Source: Leptonema illini DSM 21528
Lineage (GTDB): Bacteria > Spirochaetota > Leptospiria > Leptospirales > Leptonemataceae
Reading direction: 5' to 3'
Length of the DNA: 64,000 nt
NCBI RefSeq assembly: GCF_000243335.1
Contig: NZ_JH597773.1
Span: 624,489 to 688,488, forward strand
Shown here piece by piece: positions 50,064-59,301 of the stretch. The first letter of the stretch is position 1. Every line of letters begins with the position of its first letter. The translations under genes and the position numbers were made by a program. The notes under the pieces were generated by a model. That model was not told the DNA's origin and ran no database searches. It saw only the letters and a program-made list of their open reading frames with translations.

Positions 50064-50088
50064 TAAAAAAAGGGGGGGCGAAGCCCCC
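50064..50088 (-). terminator. Intrinsic terminator of recN
   Basis: GGGGGC and GCCCCC arms with a GAA loop. On the minus strand the stem is followed by a run of seven T, the classic intrinsic terminator layout. It lies between the recN stop (50117) and the bamA start (50013), so bamA should have its own promoter in the remaining 50 bp. Confidence 0.9.
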
Positions 50089-50116
50089 GGTCAGCAACAT
50101 GGAACGTAAAAAATTC

Positions 50117-51862
50117 TCAAGGCTCGGCGACAGAGAGCAACCCGCGCACGTGCTGCATGAGAGCGGGGTCGCTACCGCCAAGCATCCGGGCGAGTTCACG
50201 CAACCGCTCCTCGCCGCTCAGCCGCTCCACGCGAGAATACGTGCGGGAATTGCGACTGTGCTTCGAGATGCGAAAATGGAACCGGCCCAGAGAGGCGATC
50301 TGATGCAGGTGCGTAATAACGATCACCTGACTGCGCTCAGAAAGCTCTTTCAGCCGCTGGCCGATCGTATGAGCGACCTCGCCACCGACGCCTGTATCGA
50401 CTTCATCAAAGACCATCGTTGCAGGCGACTGTCGATCCAGGATGACGCTCTTTAAGGCCAGCGTGATACGCGAGAGCTCGCCCCCGCTCGCGATCTTTCT
50501 AAGCGGCTGCAACGCCTCGCCTTCATTCGCATTAAAAAAGAATTCGATCAGATCAAAGCCCTTCTCGTGCACAACAAAGCGTTCCTCGGAATCGGTGGCG
50601 CATTCTCGCGAAACAGAGACCTGGATGCGAGCCCCGGGCATGCCGAGGCCGGCCAGCTCAGATGATAGCTTCTCTTCAAGAGAGGGGATAACGGATCGGC
50701 GCCGGATTGACAGCTCTCCTGCGAGTTCTTGTAGATCGGCTTCGGTGGCTGACATCTCGGATTTCAGAAGCGCTGCCTCTTCTTCGCTCATCTCTATAGA
50801 AGCAAGCTCACGCAGAAAGGAATCCCGCTTCTGTAGCACGAGCGTCGTCGTTCCGCCATATTTCTTATGCAAGCGCCTGTAGGCCTGCAATCGCTCTTCG
50901 ACATCCTCAAGACGCTCCGGAGAAAACTGTAGCCTCTGACGCTGTTCACGCAGGAACTCGACTACGGCCTCCAGCTGATAGACGCTCTGACGTATCATGC
51001 TCAACTTTTCTTCATAAGACCCTCTCGTCGCATCTCTGGAGTCGCCTGCCCGGCCCTCAACAGACGAAGAAAGGTTGCCGACAAAGAGCTCACCATGCCT
51101 GTCAAGCAGACGCTCCACCTGCTCTAATCCCGTAAGTACGGCATGATCGTCTTCATAGAGTAGATTATAGGCCTCAGCCAGGTCCTGGAACACACGACCG
51201 GAGTTCTGCATCAGAGCCTTCTCGTTTGTAAGAGCCTCAAACTCACCTTCGGCGGGTTCAAGGTCTTCAATCTCGTCTATTGCAAATCGTAAGAAGTCGA
51301 GCCTCTGCTGCTTCTCTTCTTCTTCCATAGACACTGAGCGCAGGCGTTTGCGAATCTCGGTTAGCCTCTGGAACATACGCATGACGCGATCACGCAGCTC
51401 CTCGGTACCGGCATAGCTATCGAGAAAATCGAGATGATGAGCCGGATCAAGCAGCCGCTGGTGGTCGTGCTGCCCGTGGATCTCGACAAGGCCGCTGCCG
51501 ATTGATTTCAGGAGCGGGCCGGTAACATTGACGCCATTCACAAGAGAGCGCGGACGTCCGGTCAGATAAAGCTCTCGCCGGAGAGTCACAAGCCCATCGG
51601 AGACGGGAATATCATGCTCGGCCAGAAGATGCAGCAGCTCTTTCTGAAAGGAAGCGTCAAACTCGGCCTCGATGAGGGCACGCGAACTGCCGTTCCGGAT
51701 GAAACCCGTGGCCGCCCGCGCCCCCAGTGCCATCTGTAGAGCCTGTAGCAATAACGACTTACCGGAGCCCGTCTCACCTGTGATGGTGTTCAAGCCCTGC
51801 CCCGGCCGGAAACGTGCATTTTCGACAATGCCGAAATTCTCGATGCGCAGTTCAACTAACAT
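50117..51862 (-). CDS. recN: DNA repair protein RecN
   Basis: SMC-like ATPase for double-strand break repair. The N-terminal head begins VELRIENFGIVENARFRPG with the Walker A TGETGSGKSLLL. Long coiled coils follow, with a central turn around residues 290-330, then the C-terminal head with KIASGGELSRITLALK (signature), MVFDEVDTGVGGEVAHTIG (Walker B and D-loop) and VIVITHLHQIASL. At 581 residues it is slightly above the usual 550. The ATG at 51862 gives the canonical start; the longer frame to 51970 is unsupported. Upstream, TTGATT-N17-TATTTA is a possible sigma-70 promoter, which would leave almost no leader. No LexA box was recognised. Confidence 0.95.
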   Translation of the reverse strand: MLVELRIENFGIVENARFRPGQGLNTITGETGSGKSLLLQALQMALGARAATGFIRNGSSRALIEAEFDASFQKELLHLLAEHDIPVSDGLVTLRRELYLTGRPRSLVNGVNVTGPLLKSIGSGLVEIHGQHDHQRLLDPAHHLDFLDSYAGTEELRDRVMRMFQRLTEIRKRLRSVSMEEEEKQQRLDFLRFAIDEIEDLEPAEGEFEALTNEKALMQNSGRVFQDLAEAYNLLYEDDHAVLTGLEQVERLLDRHGELFVGNLSSSVEGRAGDSRDATRGSYEEKLSMIRQSVYQLEAVVEFLREQRQRLQFSPERLEDVEERLQAYRRLHKKYGGTTTLVLQKRDSFLRELASIEMSEEEAALLKSEMSATEADLQELAGELSIRRRSVIPSLEEKLSSELAGLGMPGARIQVSVSRECATDSEERFVVHEKGFDLIEFFFNANEGEALQPLRKIASGGELSRITLALKSVILDRQSPATMVFDEVDTGVGGEVAHTIGQRLKELSERSQVIVITHLHQIASLGRFHFRISKHSRNSRTYSRVERLSGEERLRELARMLGGSDPALMQHVRGLLSVAEP

Positions 51863-51944
51863 GCACACAAATAAATACGTAACAAATATATGGCAATCAA
51901 ATTTTCTATGGTCGTGGATTTTCCGGTACGCTCGAGGGTAGAAG

Positions 51945-52115
51945 GAACAAAAAAACCGCAGAGGACTCAAAGGGCACAGAGAAATCTGAGAACCAGCAAG
52001 GGACCTTCATAGAGCCTTAGAAGGCTGCTTTTTCAGCAGCCTTCTATAGTTCCGAATCCGCGTGAGCTCTCTGTGTTCCGGAATCTCTGCGCGGCAAAGG
52101 GGCTCGACCCAAAAC
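51945..52115. repeat. Palindromic intergenic element with inner hairpin
   Basis: The outer arms are CCGCAGAGGACTC with GGGCACAGAGAA at the left and CTCTCTGTGTTCCGG with ATCTCTGCGCGG at the right, which are imperfect inverted copies of each other. Between them is the hairpin AGAAGGCTGCT-TTTTC-AGCAGCCTTCT at 52019-52045. The same GAGG/CACAGAG arms recur at 16.7, 55.2 and 56.2 kb. It fills the recN-ctaA divergent gap and holds no gene. Confidence 0.65.
52019..52045. repeat. Intergenic hairpin, copy 2 of a shared element
   Basis: Perfect 11-bp arms AGAAGGCTGCT and AGCAGCCTTCT with a TTTTC loop. It shares the core GGCTGCTTTTTCAGCAGCC with the hairpin at 1045-1071. There is no flanking T-run, so termination is doubtful. 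Confidence 0.75.
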
Positions 52116-52139
52116 CCCTGCGAAAAAAATAGGATCGTA

Positions 52140-53090
52140 ATGAGACCGGATCTCGCCAAAGACCGCCAGAAATGGCTTCGCTTCGTTCGCTTCAGTCACA
52201 TCCTGTGGATCCTGACCCTGATCACGATGGTGCTCGGCCCTTATGTTCGCGCCGAAGACGCCGGCCTTGCCTGCCCTGACTGGCCGCTCTGCTTTGGCCA
52301 TGTCGTTCCGCCGTACGAATACAGGGTTTATCTTGAATTCATTCACCGCGTCGTTGCCGGTTTCATGGGATTGGTTTTTCTCGGATGGCTCTTCTATTTG
52401 ATCTCTGTACCGAGCATCCGCCGTACCTTTATCAGACCCGCTCTGCTGGCCTTTGTACTGCTTGCCGTACAGATCCTGCTCGGAGGCGCCACCATCACCG
52501 AGCTGCTCAATCCTTACGTCGTAAAATCCCATCTGCTTAACGCCATCCTCTATCTTGCCGTTCTTCTCTATATATGGAAGAAGGGACGGGCGATCGTGTC
52601 AGATGCGCCGGCACCGATGGCCGTGCCGCCCCGCTGGCTGCAAACGGTCGTGCTTGTCGCCATTTTCTTTCAGATCTTTCTCGGCGGACGGGTCAGCACC
52701 AACCTTGTCGGCGAGGTATGCATGGAGTTCCCGGCCTGCTACGTACAGCATGTGGAGGTCGACGGAGAGGTAGTGGCGAAAACCGTATATTTTCCGTCCA
52801 TGCACGATCGCCCCTACGAGATGCATATGTCGCATCGTTATATGGGTTATACACTCGTCATCCTCGTCGCCCTGCTTGCATCGTGGAGCATCGGGACGAT
52901 TCTCGCCGCGCGAAACGGCCTTCTTCTTGCGCTGCTGCTCGTTCAGATCGCTCTCGGCGCCTTCAACGTAAAATGGTCGTTACCCGTTCCCGTGACGGTT
53001 ATGCATTCGTTCACCGCCATCGTGCTCTTTATGGTGGCCTGGTTGAACCTGCTTGAATTCCGGTATCATGAGCATGATTCGCATACCTGA
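52140..53090 (+). CDS. ctaA: Heme A synthase CtaA/COX15
   Basis: Oxidises the C8 methyl of heme O to a formyl group, giving heme A for cytochrome oxidase. Eight hydrophobic spans are visible in two four-helix halves. Heme-ligand histidines lie in EFIHRVVAG, VKSHLLNA, HMSHRYMGYT and MHSFTAIV. The first periplasmic loop has the family pattern AGLACPDWPLCFGHVVP with two Cys, and a later loop has EVCMEFPACYVQ. At 316 residues from the ATG at 52140 it is full length. The ctaB start lies inside its 3' end, so the two are translated together as a heme A module. Terminal oxidase genes are not in the window. Confidence 0.93.
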   Translation: MRPDLAKDRQKWLRFVRFSHILWILTLITMVLGPYVRAEDAGLACPDWPLCFGHVVPPYEYRVYLEFIHRVVAGFMGLVFLGWLFYLISVPSIRRTFIRPALLAFVLLAVQILLGGATITELLNPYVVKSHLLNAILYLAVLLYIWKKGRAIVSDAPAPMAVPPRWLQTVVLVAIFFQIFLGGRVSTNLVGEVCMEFPACYVQHVEVDGEVVAKTVYFPSMHDRPYEMHMSHRYMGYTLVILVALLASWSIGTILAARNGLLLALLLVQIALGAFNVKWSLPVPVTVMHSFTAIVLFMVAWLNLLEFRYHEHDSHT

Positions 53091-53952
53091 AATCAAGGCT
53101 CTCTATCAGCTTTTCAAGCCGGGTCTTGCGCTTTCGATCGTGCTGACCGTGCTGCCGGCGCTTTTTTCGTCGACGGTCATGCCCGATATCGGCACCATTC
53201 TCGGCGCCATCATCGGCACGCTGCTTTCGGCGATGGCCGCCTTCGGCTACAATCAGATCGTCGAACAGCATCGCGACGCGAAGATGGAACGCACCCGACA
53301 TCGCATCCTCGTTACGGGCCAGGCGAACCCCTATACCGTTTACATCGTCTCTTCAAGCCTTCTCGGCGGAGGATTACTGATCCTCGGTATGTATGCCGGT
53401 CCGCTTGCGATGGTTTTTTCGCTTCTTTCGTTTCTAATCTACGTTTTCGTTTATACGATCTGGCTGAAGCCTCGATCGACGACAAACACGCTCATAGGCG
53501 GCATCTCAGGCGCCGTCGGACCGCTCATCGGAGAATCGGCCGCAAAAGGCTACGTTACGGAGTACGGCTGGCTGCTCTTTCTCTTTCTCTTTCTGTGGCA
53601 GCCGCCGCATTTCTGGGCACTGGCCTGCTACCGAAAAGACGATTATGCTCGCGGCGGTTTCGCCATGCTTCCGGTAGTACGCGGCGTCCGCTATACGTCC
53701 ATTCAGATGGTTCTCTATCAGCTGATGTTTACGGCTCTGATGATCGCCAGCTTTTATCCGCTCGGCTACACCGATCTTCCGTTCGCCCTGACGGCCGTGC
53801 CTTTCTCGGTCTTTGTTCTCGTTTATATGATCCGTTTCGTCAGATCACAGGACATGAAGCACGCCCGCACGGCCTTTTTTCTGACCATCTTTCACAATCT
53901 GATCTGGCATGCGGCGTTAACCTTCGAGCAGCTCTACCGCCACCTCTCCTGA
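53068..53952 (+). CDS. ctaB: Protoheme IX farnesyltransferase CtaB/COX10
   Basis: UbiA-family prenyltransferase adding a farnesyl group to heme B to make heme O, the substrate of CtaA. Nine hydrophobic spans are visible. The first prenyl-diphosphate motif reads FGYNQIVEQHRDAKMERTRHR (in two parts, NQIVEQHRD and AKMERTRHR), with Glu where many homologues have the first Asp of N-x3-D-x3-D. The second half has LVYTIWLKP-like text FVYTIWLKPRSTTNT, GGISGAVGPLIGESA and FLWQPPHFWALACYRKDDYA. The start ATG lies 23 bp inside ctaA; a nearby ATG at 53074 is also possible. Length (294) is normal. Glu in the first motif is also found in some other bacterial groups and need not mean loss of activity. Confidence 0.93.
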   Translation: MSMIRIPEIKALYQLFKPGLALSIVLTVLPALFSSTVMPDIGTILGAIIGTLLSAMAAFGYNQIVEQHRDAKMERTRHRILVTGQANPYTVYIVSSSLLGGGLLILGMYAGPLAMVFSLLSFLIYVFVYTIWLKPRSTTNTLIGGISGAVGPLIGESAAKGYVTEYGWLLFLFLFLWQPPHFWALACYRKDDYARGGFAMLPVVRGVRYTSIQMVLYQLMFTALMIASFYPLGYTDLPFALTAVPFSVFVLVYMIRFVRSQDMKHARTAFFLTIFHNLIWHAALTFEQLYRHLS

Positions 53953-54016
53953 TCTCAGGACCAGGAGATAGCCGGCGGCATCTGCGGCTAACTCCATAAA
54001 GACGCGCAGCCGCCGA

Positions 54017-55093
54017 TCAGAACCGCGACAGACGTACGCCTTCGGCCAGCAGATCGGCGACGCGACGCATGCTTTCGCCTGTGCCGATGGAGATGCGCAC
54101 AAAACGTTTGATACGCTCCGCCGAGAAATGACGCACGAGAATGTTATGATCGAGCAGGTAGTCGTACACGGCTCTGCCCTCCCCTGACGGAGGAGCGGCA
54201 AAGACGAAGTTCGCCTTCGACGGCAGAACGTCAAAGCCCATATTCGTTAGCGACTGCATGAAGACATCGCGCACCCGACAGATCTCGGCTGTATGCTCTT
54301 CGATAACGGGAAGATGTTTCAGAGCGGCCAGAGCGGCTGCCTGGGCGAGCGCAGAAAGGTTATACGAATCGCGCAGCTTGTCGATCTCGCGAATCAGATC
54401 GGGATGAGCGATCAACCATCCGATGCGCATACCGGCCAGGCTGTAGGCCTTCGAGAAGGTGCTGCATACCATGAGATGGGCGATACGGCCGGCGTCGCGC
54501 ATCACGCTCTCCGTTCCAAAGGCGGTGTAGGCCTCATCGACGAGAACGGGGCGGTTCCAGCGGTCTGCAAAATCGAGCAGATCGCTCCGGCTAACCTCCA
54601 TCCCCGTCGGAGCGTTTGGATTCGTGATCACGGCCAGCTTCGCACTCGACAGAAGCATCGAATCAAGATCGGCCGTCCAGTCCTCTTTCAGCGGAATACG
54701 TTGCAGGGACGTCTGAAACATCTCAGCGAGCACGGGATAAAGCGAGTAAGAAGGATCAAGAACGACCGCTTCGTCGTCGGGGCCGAGAAAGATCTGAAAC
54801 AGCAATCGCAGAATCTCATCCGACCCGTTACCTATGAATACGGATTCGGCTCCGCAACCATACAGATCGCCGATACGCTCTCGCAAAGCCGATGAATCGG
54901 GGCTCGGATACAGATGCAGCCGGTTGCGATGCAGTTCCGCTTCGAGGTCGGCTAATGCAGCCGGAGGAAGAGGAAACGGGTTTTCGTTCGTATTGAGCTT
55001 GAGGATCTGCCTGTCGTTCAGCTGCAAACCCGGCACATAGCCTGTCATCGCGCGCACATGGGGCACGACAAAATCTCGAATATCCGGAGCCAT
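54017..55093 (-). CDS. hisC: Histidinol-phosphate aminotransferase HisC
   Basis: PLP enzyme that transaminates imidazole-acetol phosphate in histidine synthesis; some members also act on aromatic acids. Typical features are LKLNTNENPFPLPP near residue 32, the PLP-binding strand NGSDEILRLLFQIF, AVITNPNAPTGMEVS, VLVDEAYTAFGTES and the Schiff-base lysine in CSTFSKAYSLAGMRIGW, with ILVRHFSAERIKRFVRISIG near the end. At 358 residues it is standard. It stands alone with no other his gene nearby, converging on ctaB with 64 bp between the stops. The gap upstream (55094-55270) holds an intergenic repeat. Confidence 0.93.
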   Translation of the reverse strand: MAPDIRDFVVPHVRAMTGYVPGLQLNDRQILKLNTNENPFPLPPAALADLEAELHRNRLHLYPSPDSSALRERIGDLYGCGAESVFIGNGSDEILRLLFQIFLGPDDEAVVLDPSYSLYPVLAEMFQTSLQRIPLKEDWTADLDSMLLSSAKLAVITNPNAPTGMEVSRSDLLDFADRWNRPVLVDEAYTAFGTESVMRDAGRIAHLMVCSTFSKAYSLAGMRIGWLIAHPDLIREIDKLRDSYNLSALAQAAALAALKHLPVIEEHTAEICRVRDVFMQSLTNMGFDVLPSKANFVFAAPPSGEGRAVYDYLLDHNILVRHFSAERIKRFVRISIGTGESMRRVADLLAEGVRLSRF

Positions 55094-55165
55094 GAGCCGT
55101 CTTCTCTCAGCCCCGGATACGATCTATCGAATTTTCAGGGAATCGACAGATGCGAGAAAACCAGG

Positions 55166-55270
55166 AATACTACCACAGAGGACCGGAGGACACAGAGTGA
55201 ATGAGAAATGCAGAAGAGCTAATCTCTCTCTTCTCAGTGCGCCCTGAGTCCTCCGAGGTTTATCTCCTCC
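55166..55270. repeat. Palindromic intergenic repeat, GAGG/CACAGAG family
   Basis: The left arm ACCACAGAGGACC-GGAGGACACAGAG and the right arm CTGAGTCCTCCGAGGTT are imperfect inverted copies. The arms match those at 51.95-52.1 kb and 56.1-56.9 kb. The element lies between hisC and the enoyl-CoA hydratase-like gene; the frame through it has no protein features. Confidence 0.6.
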
Positions 55271-56047
55271 TCAGTCGAACTTCGGACGCTTGCCTGCCTT
55301 CAGGGCGGCAAAGGCTCCCTGGCATTCCGGCAGCACCATCAGCTTCTCGATCTCGTCCAGATCCTGCTCGATCAGTCGCTCGAAGTGATCCCGTGGAATC
55401 CAGTGAGCGGCGTTCTTCTTGAGAGAAAGCAACGACGTGCGCGGAAGCCCGGCGATCTTTTTCGCCATCGCCTCGGCCTTCTTAACCGTCGTCTCGTCGT
55501 CCTCGCAGATCTCGTCGACGATGTTGTAGCGCAGGCATTCCTCGGCCTTGAAAAGGTTACCCGTAAGCACGGTTTGAAGAACGTTCTGGTAGCCGATTTT
55601 GCGGGAGAGGATCTCAAGGCCCGAAGACGGAACCGTCATAGCGAGATTCACTTCCGTAAAACCGATCCGAGCCTTCTTCATGCTCATGAATCGAAAATCG
55701 CTGTAGGCGGCGATGAAGGCGCCTCCTCCGGCTGCGTATCCGGTAATGAGCGAAATCGTCGGAAGCGGAAAAAAGAACTGATCGGCGCCCATAACAAGAA
55801 GGGCCTTGAAGCTTGCTCTGATCTTATCTTTTGGAGCTCCAAGAAAAACGTCAGGATTGAAGCCGTTTGAGAAGAATCCCTCTTTTGCGGAGCGGATGAC
55901 CATCACACGAGCCTCGGATTTTTCGACCTCGTTCATGGCATTGCGAAACGAGGTAAGAAAGCGATCGTCGATCGTATTCTTGTCGTCGCCGTCCATGATG
56001 AGGTTTGCAATACGTCCGTCGTATTGCAGTCGGATTGGATCGGACAT
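55271..56047 (-). CDS. Enoyl-CoA hydratase/isomerase family protein
   Basis: Crotonase-fold enzyme acting on CoA thioesters. The family layout is clear: ARVMVIRSAKEGFFSNGFNPDVFLG at the N-terminus, PTISLITGYAAGGGAFIAAYSDFRF forming the oxyanion and CoA site (quoted as ITGYAAGGGAFIAAYSDFRF), IGFTEVNLAMTVPSSGLEIL, and a helical C-terminus with LPRTSLLSLKKNAA. The Glu residues used by true hydratases are not both evident: EVNLAM has one, and Ala-Gly-Gly-Gly occupies the other region, so an isomerase or other crotonase reaction is as likely. The ATG at 56047 with a GGGAGAG site just upstream defines 258 residues; the frame extends far into repeats upstream, which are not coding. Confidence 0.83.
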   Translation of the reverse strand: MSDPIRLQYDGRIANLIMDGDDKNTIDDRFLTSFRNAMNEVEKSEARVMVIRSAKEGFFSNGFNPDVFLGAPKDKIRASFKALLVMGADQFFFPLPTISLITGYAAGGGAFIAAYSDFRFMSMKKARIGFTEVNLAMTVPSSGLEILSRKIGYQNVLQTVLTGNLFKAEECLRYNIVDEICEDDETTVKKAEAMAKKIAGLPRTSLLSLKKNAAHWIPRDHFERLIEQDLDEIEKLMVLPECQGAFAALKAGKRPKFD

Positions 56048-56927
56048 GATTCTCTCCCGAAACATTGATTTATCTGTCAATTTTTCGGGCCCTGCCGAAG
56101 AAAGAAACTCGAAAAAGAAGGCGGAAACCGGGTGAACCGCTGAGGACGCGGAGGAGATAGAGGGAACCTCTGAGAGCTCAGAGAGCGCGGAGAAAGCCAG
56201 AAGAGGGTGAACCACGGAGGAGATCATGAGGGGCGTTACGTGATGATAGCGCCTCATCGCTTCTGGCAGCAAAATGTGAATGCAGGATTCGGGAAAATCC
56301 TTGTTCCGCGAAAAGCGCGAAAGACGCAAACCTCGAATACTGGAATGGAACGACCAACCTATACAGCTATAAGCAAAGCGAGAAGAATGCAGCGGTTTCA
56401 ATCCATGCTCCTGGCCTTCTTTCGCGCTTTTCGCGTATTTCGCGGTCAAAAAACTCTTCCTCTTCTCTCTTCCCCCGTGCCTCCGTGGTCATTTTTTTCT
56501 TCTCTTCGCCGGGCGCAGAGAAAGCCGAAGAGAGTGAACCACGGAGGCATGAACGGGCTTTGCGTAAGAATCACGTCTCATCGCTTCGGTTAGATGGGCG
56601 AATATGTGGAGAAGGAAAACCGTTTGACCGCGAAAAGCGCGAAAGACGCGAACCTCGATTATTGGAATTGAATGGTCATCCGGTGCAGGCAACAAGTGAA
56701 CCGCTATATTACAGTGAGCTCAATCCATGCTCCTGGTTTTCTTTCGCGCCTTTCGCGTATTTCGCGATCAAGAAACTCTCCCTCTTCTCTCTGTGTTCTC
56801 GGCGACCTCTGTGGTTATTTCTTCTTCTCTTCGCCGCGAGAAAGCCAGAAAAGTGTTAACCACGAAGAACACCGAGGGCACGAAGGAAATCATAAGAGGG
56901 CGGCGAAATATTAACGTCTCATTGCTT
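56048..56927. repeat. 880-bp gene-free array of about 322-bp tandem repeats
   Basis: Two copies and a partial one lie in tandem. CCGCGAAAAGCGCGAAAGAC starts at 56306 and again at 56628; TCAATCCATGCTCCTGG starts at 56398 and 56720, both 322 bp apart. A partial earlier copy shows CTCATCGCTT at 56254, repeated at 56577. Inside each unit are inverted arms: CGCGAAAAGCGCGAAAG against CTTTCGCGCTTTTCGCG, and CGTGCCTCCGTGGT against ACCACGGAGGCATG. The open frames running through it encode repeated Phe/Arg-rich strings and no recognisable domain. It also holds the upstream region of the enoyl-CoA hydratase-like gene. Confidence 0.8.
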
Positions 56928-59078
56928 CTACACAACAAGCTCGCCAAGCGGAGCCGGCTGGCCTGTGAGGTAACCCTGCACGCTACGGCATCCGTTTTCG
57001 ATCAGGAAGTTCATCTGCTCCGTCGTCTCAACGCCTTCGGCGACCGTTTCAAGTTCCAGCGTGGAGGCGATGTCAAGCGCCAGACGCACGATCTCTCGTG
57101 ATTTGCGATTCTCGCCGATACGTCCGATGAAACTGCGGTCGATCTTGATCATGTCGACGGGCAGTTGCATGAGATAGTTGAGAGAGGAGTGCCCGGTGCC
57201 AAAATCATCGAGGGCGATGCGGAATCCCATCTCTTTCAGAGCCTGCAGCTTGCGACAGGACTCTTCAAAGAACTGAACGGCTGCCGTTTCGGTGATCTCA
57301 AGCACGATGCGGCTTGGGTCGATCTTGCGCGCCTCGACGCGTTCTCTGATAAACTCAAGAAAGGCGGGGTTATGCAGAAGCTTGCCCGAAACGTTGACAG
57401 AGACCTCCGGAATCGCGCTACCGGTCGCCCGTAGATCTTCGCTGACGCGTTCAAAAACAAACTCCGTTAGCCGCTGAATCATGCCTGCCTTTTCAGCAGA
57501 TGGAATAAAGCGAGAGGGAGAGATCCATCCGCGCTCCGGGTGATTCCATCGCAGAAGCGCCTCCATACCAAGCACCCTGCGCGAGAGCGGATCGACCTGC
57601 GGCTGATAGTGAACCTGCATATTTACGAAACGATTCTGTATCTCGGTCTGTAGAAGGGCCTGGATTTCAAGAGAATATATTACCTCACGGTCCAGCTCGT
57701 AGTTAAAGAGGGCGAAGGCCGACCCTTCCATCTGCTTCGCTCTGTACATCGCCTGATCGGCCTGACGTATCAGGTCCGGAGGATCTTTCGCGTCGGCCGG
57801 ATAGCAGCTGACGCCGATACTTGCCTGCAAGAAGACCTCGACTTCCTCAACGGGGAACGGCGCCTCAAAGGCCTGGACGATGCGCTGACAGACGACCTGA
57901 ATATCCGATATATTCTCGAAGTTTTCTACAAGTATCAGGAACTCATCGCCGCCAAGCCTTGAGACCGTATCTTCGGGACGCAGCGCCTGCCGCAATCGAG
58001 AGGCTGCTTCGTGGATGAGCTCGTCGCCTGCCCGATGACCGAAGGTATCGTTGATCAGCTTGAATCGGTCGAGATCGATAAAAAGCACGGCCAGCGACGT
58101 CTGCTCCCGCTGCGCATGACGCAGGGCCGTTCGCAGACGATCATAGAAAAGGTTCCGGTTCGGCAGGCCGGTTAACGTATCATAATAGGCCATATCGGTA
58201 AGCATGGTCTCGGCCTGTCGGCGTCTGAAATATTCGCCAAGCTGAGAACCGACATCGGTTAAAGCAGCCAGGGTTTCCGCATCCTGCGCTTCGGGCGCCG
58301 CTTTATACACGAGGATGATGCCGTCCAGACCGCGTCCCGAGGCCATGACCGGGCAGGCAAGAGCTGCTTCAAACGGTCGACTATCGGGAAGAACCCACGA
58401 AAAAAGCGGGTTATTCTGCAGGTTCGTGAAAAACGTGCTACGACGGCGATGCTCGACCACGGCGACAAATCCACGGCCTGCCGGCGTCTTCGCAGCTATC
58501 ATATTTGCATCTACGTCGTCGACGGACCACCGATGCGTTCTCTCATACTCGTCGGGCTTCTTAGCCCAGTATTCGACGATGCAGGCGCCCATGTGCCTGC
58601 CGATCGCATGCAATACGGGCAGAAGCCCATCCGGCGACCATGTACCAAGAAGAAGCTCCGAAATCTCAAAGCGCATACGTAGCAAACGTTCCGCCTTGCG
58701 GCGCCAGGTAACATCGCGTCCGGTCGATACGAAATGCGTTACCTGTCCTTCTGCGTCGATGATGGGCGTGATGATCTTTTCTTCAAAGTAGAAGGTGCCG
58801 TCTTTCTTTCGGTTGATAACCTCTCCATGATACGTCTGACCTATCGAAATGGTTTGCCACAAATTTGAATAGTAGTCGGAATCATGGTAACGTGAACGCA
58901 GAATGGACGGAGTCCGTCCCCTTACCTCTTCGACTGCGTAGCCCGTAATCTTTTCAAAAGATCGATTCACATACTGGATACTGCCCGAAGAATCTGTGAT
59001 GACGACGATATCGTCGGTGTCGTCAAGCACAGCTTGCAGAAGCCTCGGGTCGACGTTGGTTGCGCGAAGATGATCCAT
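56928..59078 (-). CDS. PAS-GAF-GGDEF-EAL cyclic di-GMP signalling protein
   Basis: Soluble 716-residue protein for making and/or breaking cyclic di-GMP. A PAS domain occupies about residues 12-130 (DIVVITDSSGSIQYVNRSFE, HFVSTGRDVTWRRKAE) and a GAF-like domain about 135-285. The GGDEF domain (about 295-460) shows YDTLTGLPNRNLFYDRL and an intact active site RLGGDEFLIL near residue 374. The EAL domain (about 475-712) shows MEALLRWNHPERG (Glu-Ala-Leu near 505), EITETAAVQ, ALDDFGTGHSSLNYL, IKIDRSFI and AEGVETTEQ. All metal-binding residues seem present in both, so either activity is possible and the PAS/GAF part may decide. No membrane span. It is transcribed alone. Confidence 0.94.
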   Translation of the reverse strand: MDHLRATNVDPRLLQAVLDDTDDIVVITDSSGSIQYVNRSFEKITGYAVEEVRGRTPSILRSRYHDSDYYSNLWQTISIGQTYHGEVINRKKDGTFYFEEKIITPIIDAEGQVTHFVSTGRDVTWRRKAERLLRMRFEISELLLGTWSPDGLLPVLHAIGRHMGACIVEYWAKKPDEYERTHRWSVDDVDANMIAAKTPAGRGFVAVVEHRRRSTFFTNLQNNPLFSWVLPDSRPFEAALACPVMASGRGLDGIILVYKAAPEAQDAETLAALTDVGSQLGEYFRRRQAETMLTDMAYYDTLTGLPNRNLFYDRLRTALRHAQREQTSLAVLFIDLDRFKLINDTFGHRAGDELIHEAASRLRQALRPEDTVSRLGGDEFLILVENFENISDIQVVCQRIVQAFEAPFPVEEVEVFLQASIGVSCYPADAKDPPDLIRQADQAMYRAKQMEGSAFALFNYELDREVIYSLEIQALLQTEIQNRFVNMQVHYQPQVDPLSRRVLGMEALLRWNHPERGWISPSRFIPSAEKAGMIQRLTEFVFERVSEDLRATGSAIPEVSVNVSGKLLHNPAFLEFIRERVEARKIDPSRIVLEITETAAVQFFEESCRKLQALKEMGFRIALDDFGTGHSSLNYLMQLPVDMIKIDRSFIGRIGENRKSREIVRLALDIASTLELETVAEGVETTEQMNFLIENGCRSVQGYLTGQPAPLGELVV

Positions 59079-59301
59079 ATGGGCTCCTCTAAGAATCCGT
59101 GTTGAGGCGGGTTCTTTCTCTATCTGCTTCCCCGGCTGCGACAGCCTGCTCTTCCTGAGTTTGCAGCAGCATTCGATCCAGACTGATCGATAAGCTGGTT
59201 CGCTTTATGTAAGGCCCGCTGACGGAGCCTCTACAATAAGACGCTTAAATAGCTAAATTTTCTCAACTTTTCGCGGCAACGAAATAAATCAGGAATCATT
59301 C

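Noticed and set aside
53290-53330. CtaB with a lost catalytic Asp
   Set aside because: Glu replaces the first Asp of the motif, but the same change occurs in active groups as far as I recall, so it is not taken as inactivation.
56207-56859. Open frames of about 124-128 codons in the repeat array
   Set aside because: They read through direct repeats and encode Phe/Arg-rich strings such as FFRAFRVFR that recur with the repeat unit. No ribosome site or domain supports them.
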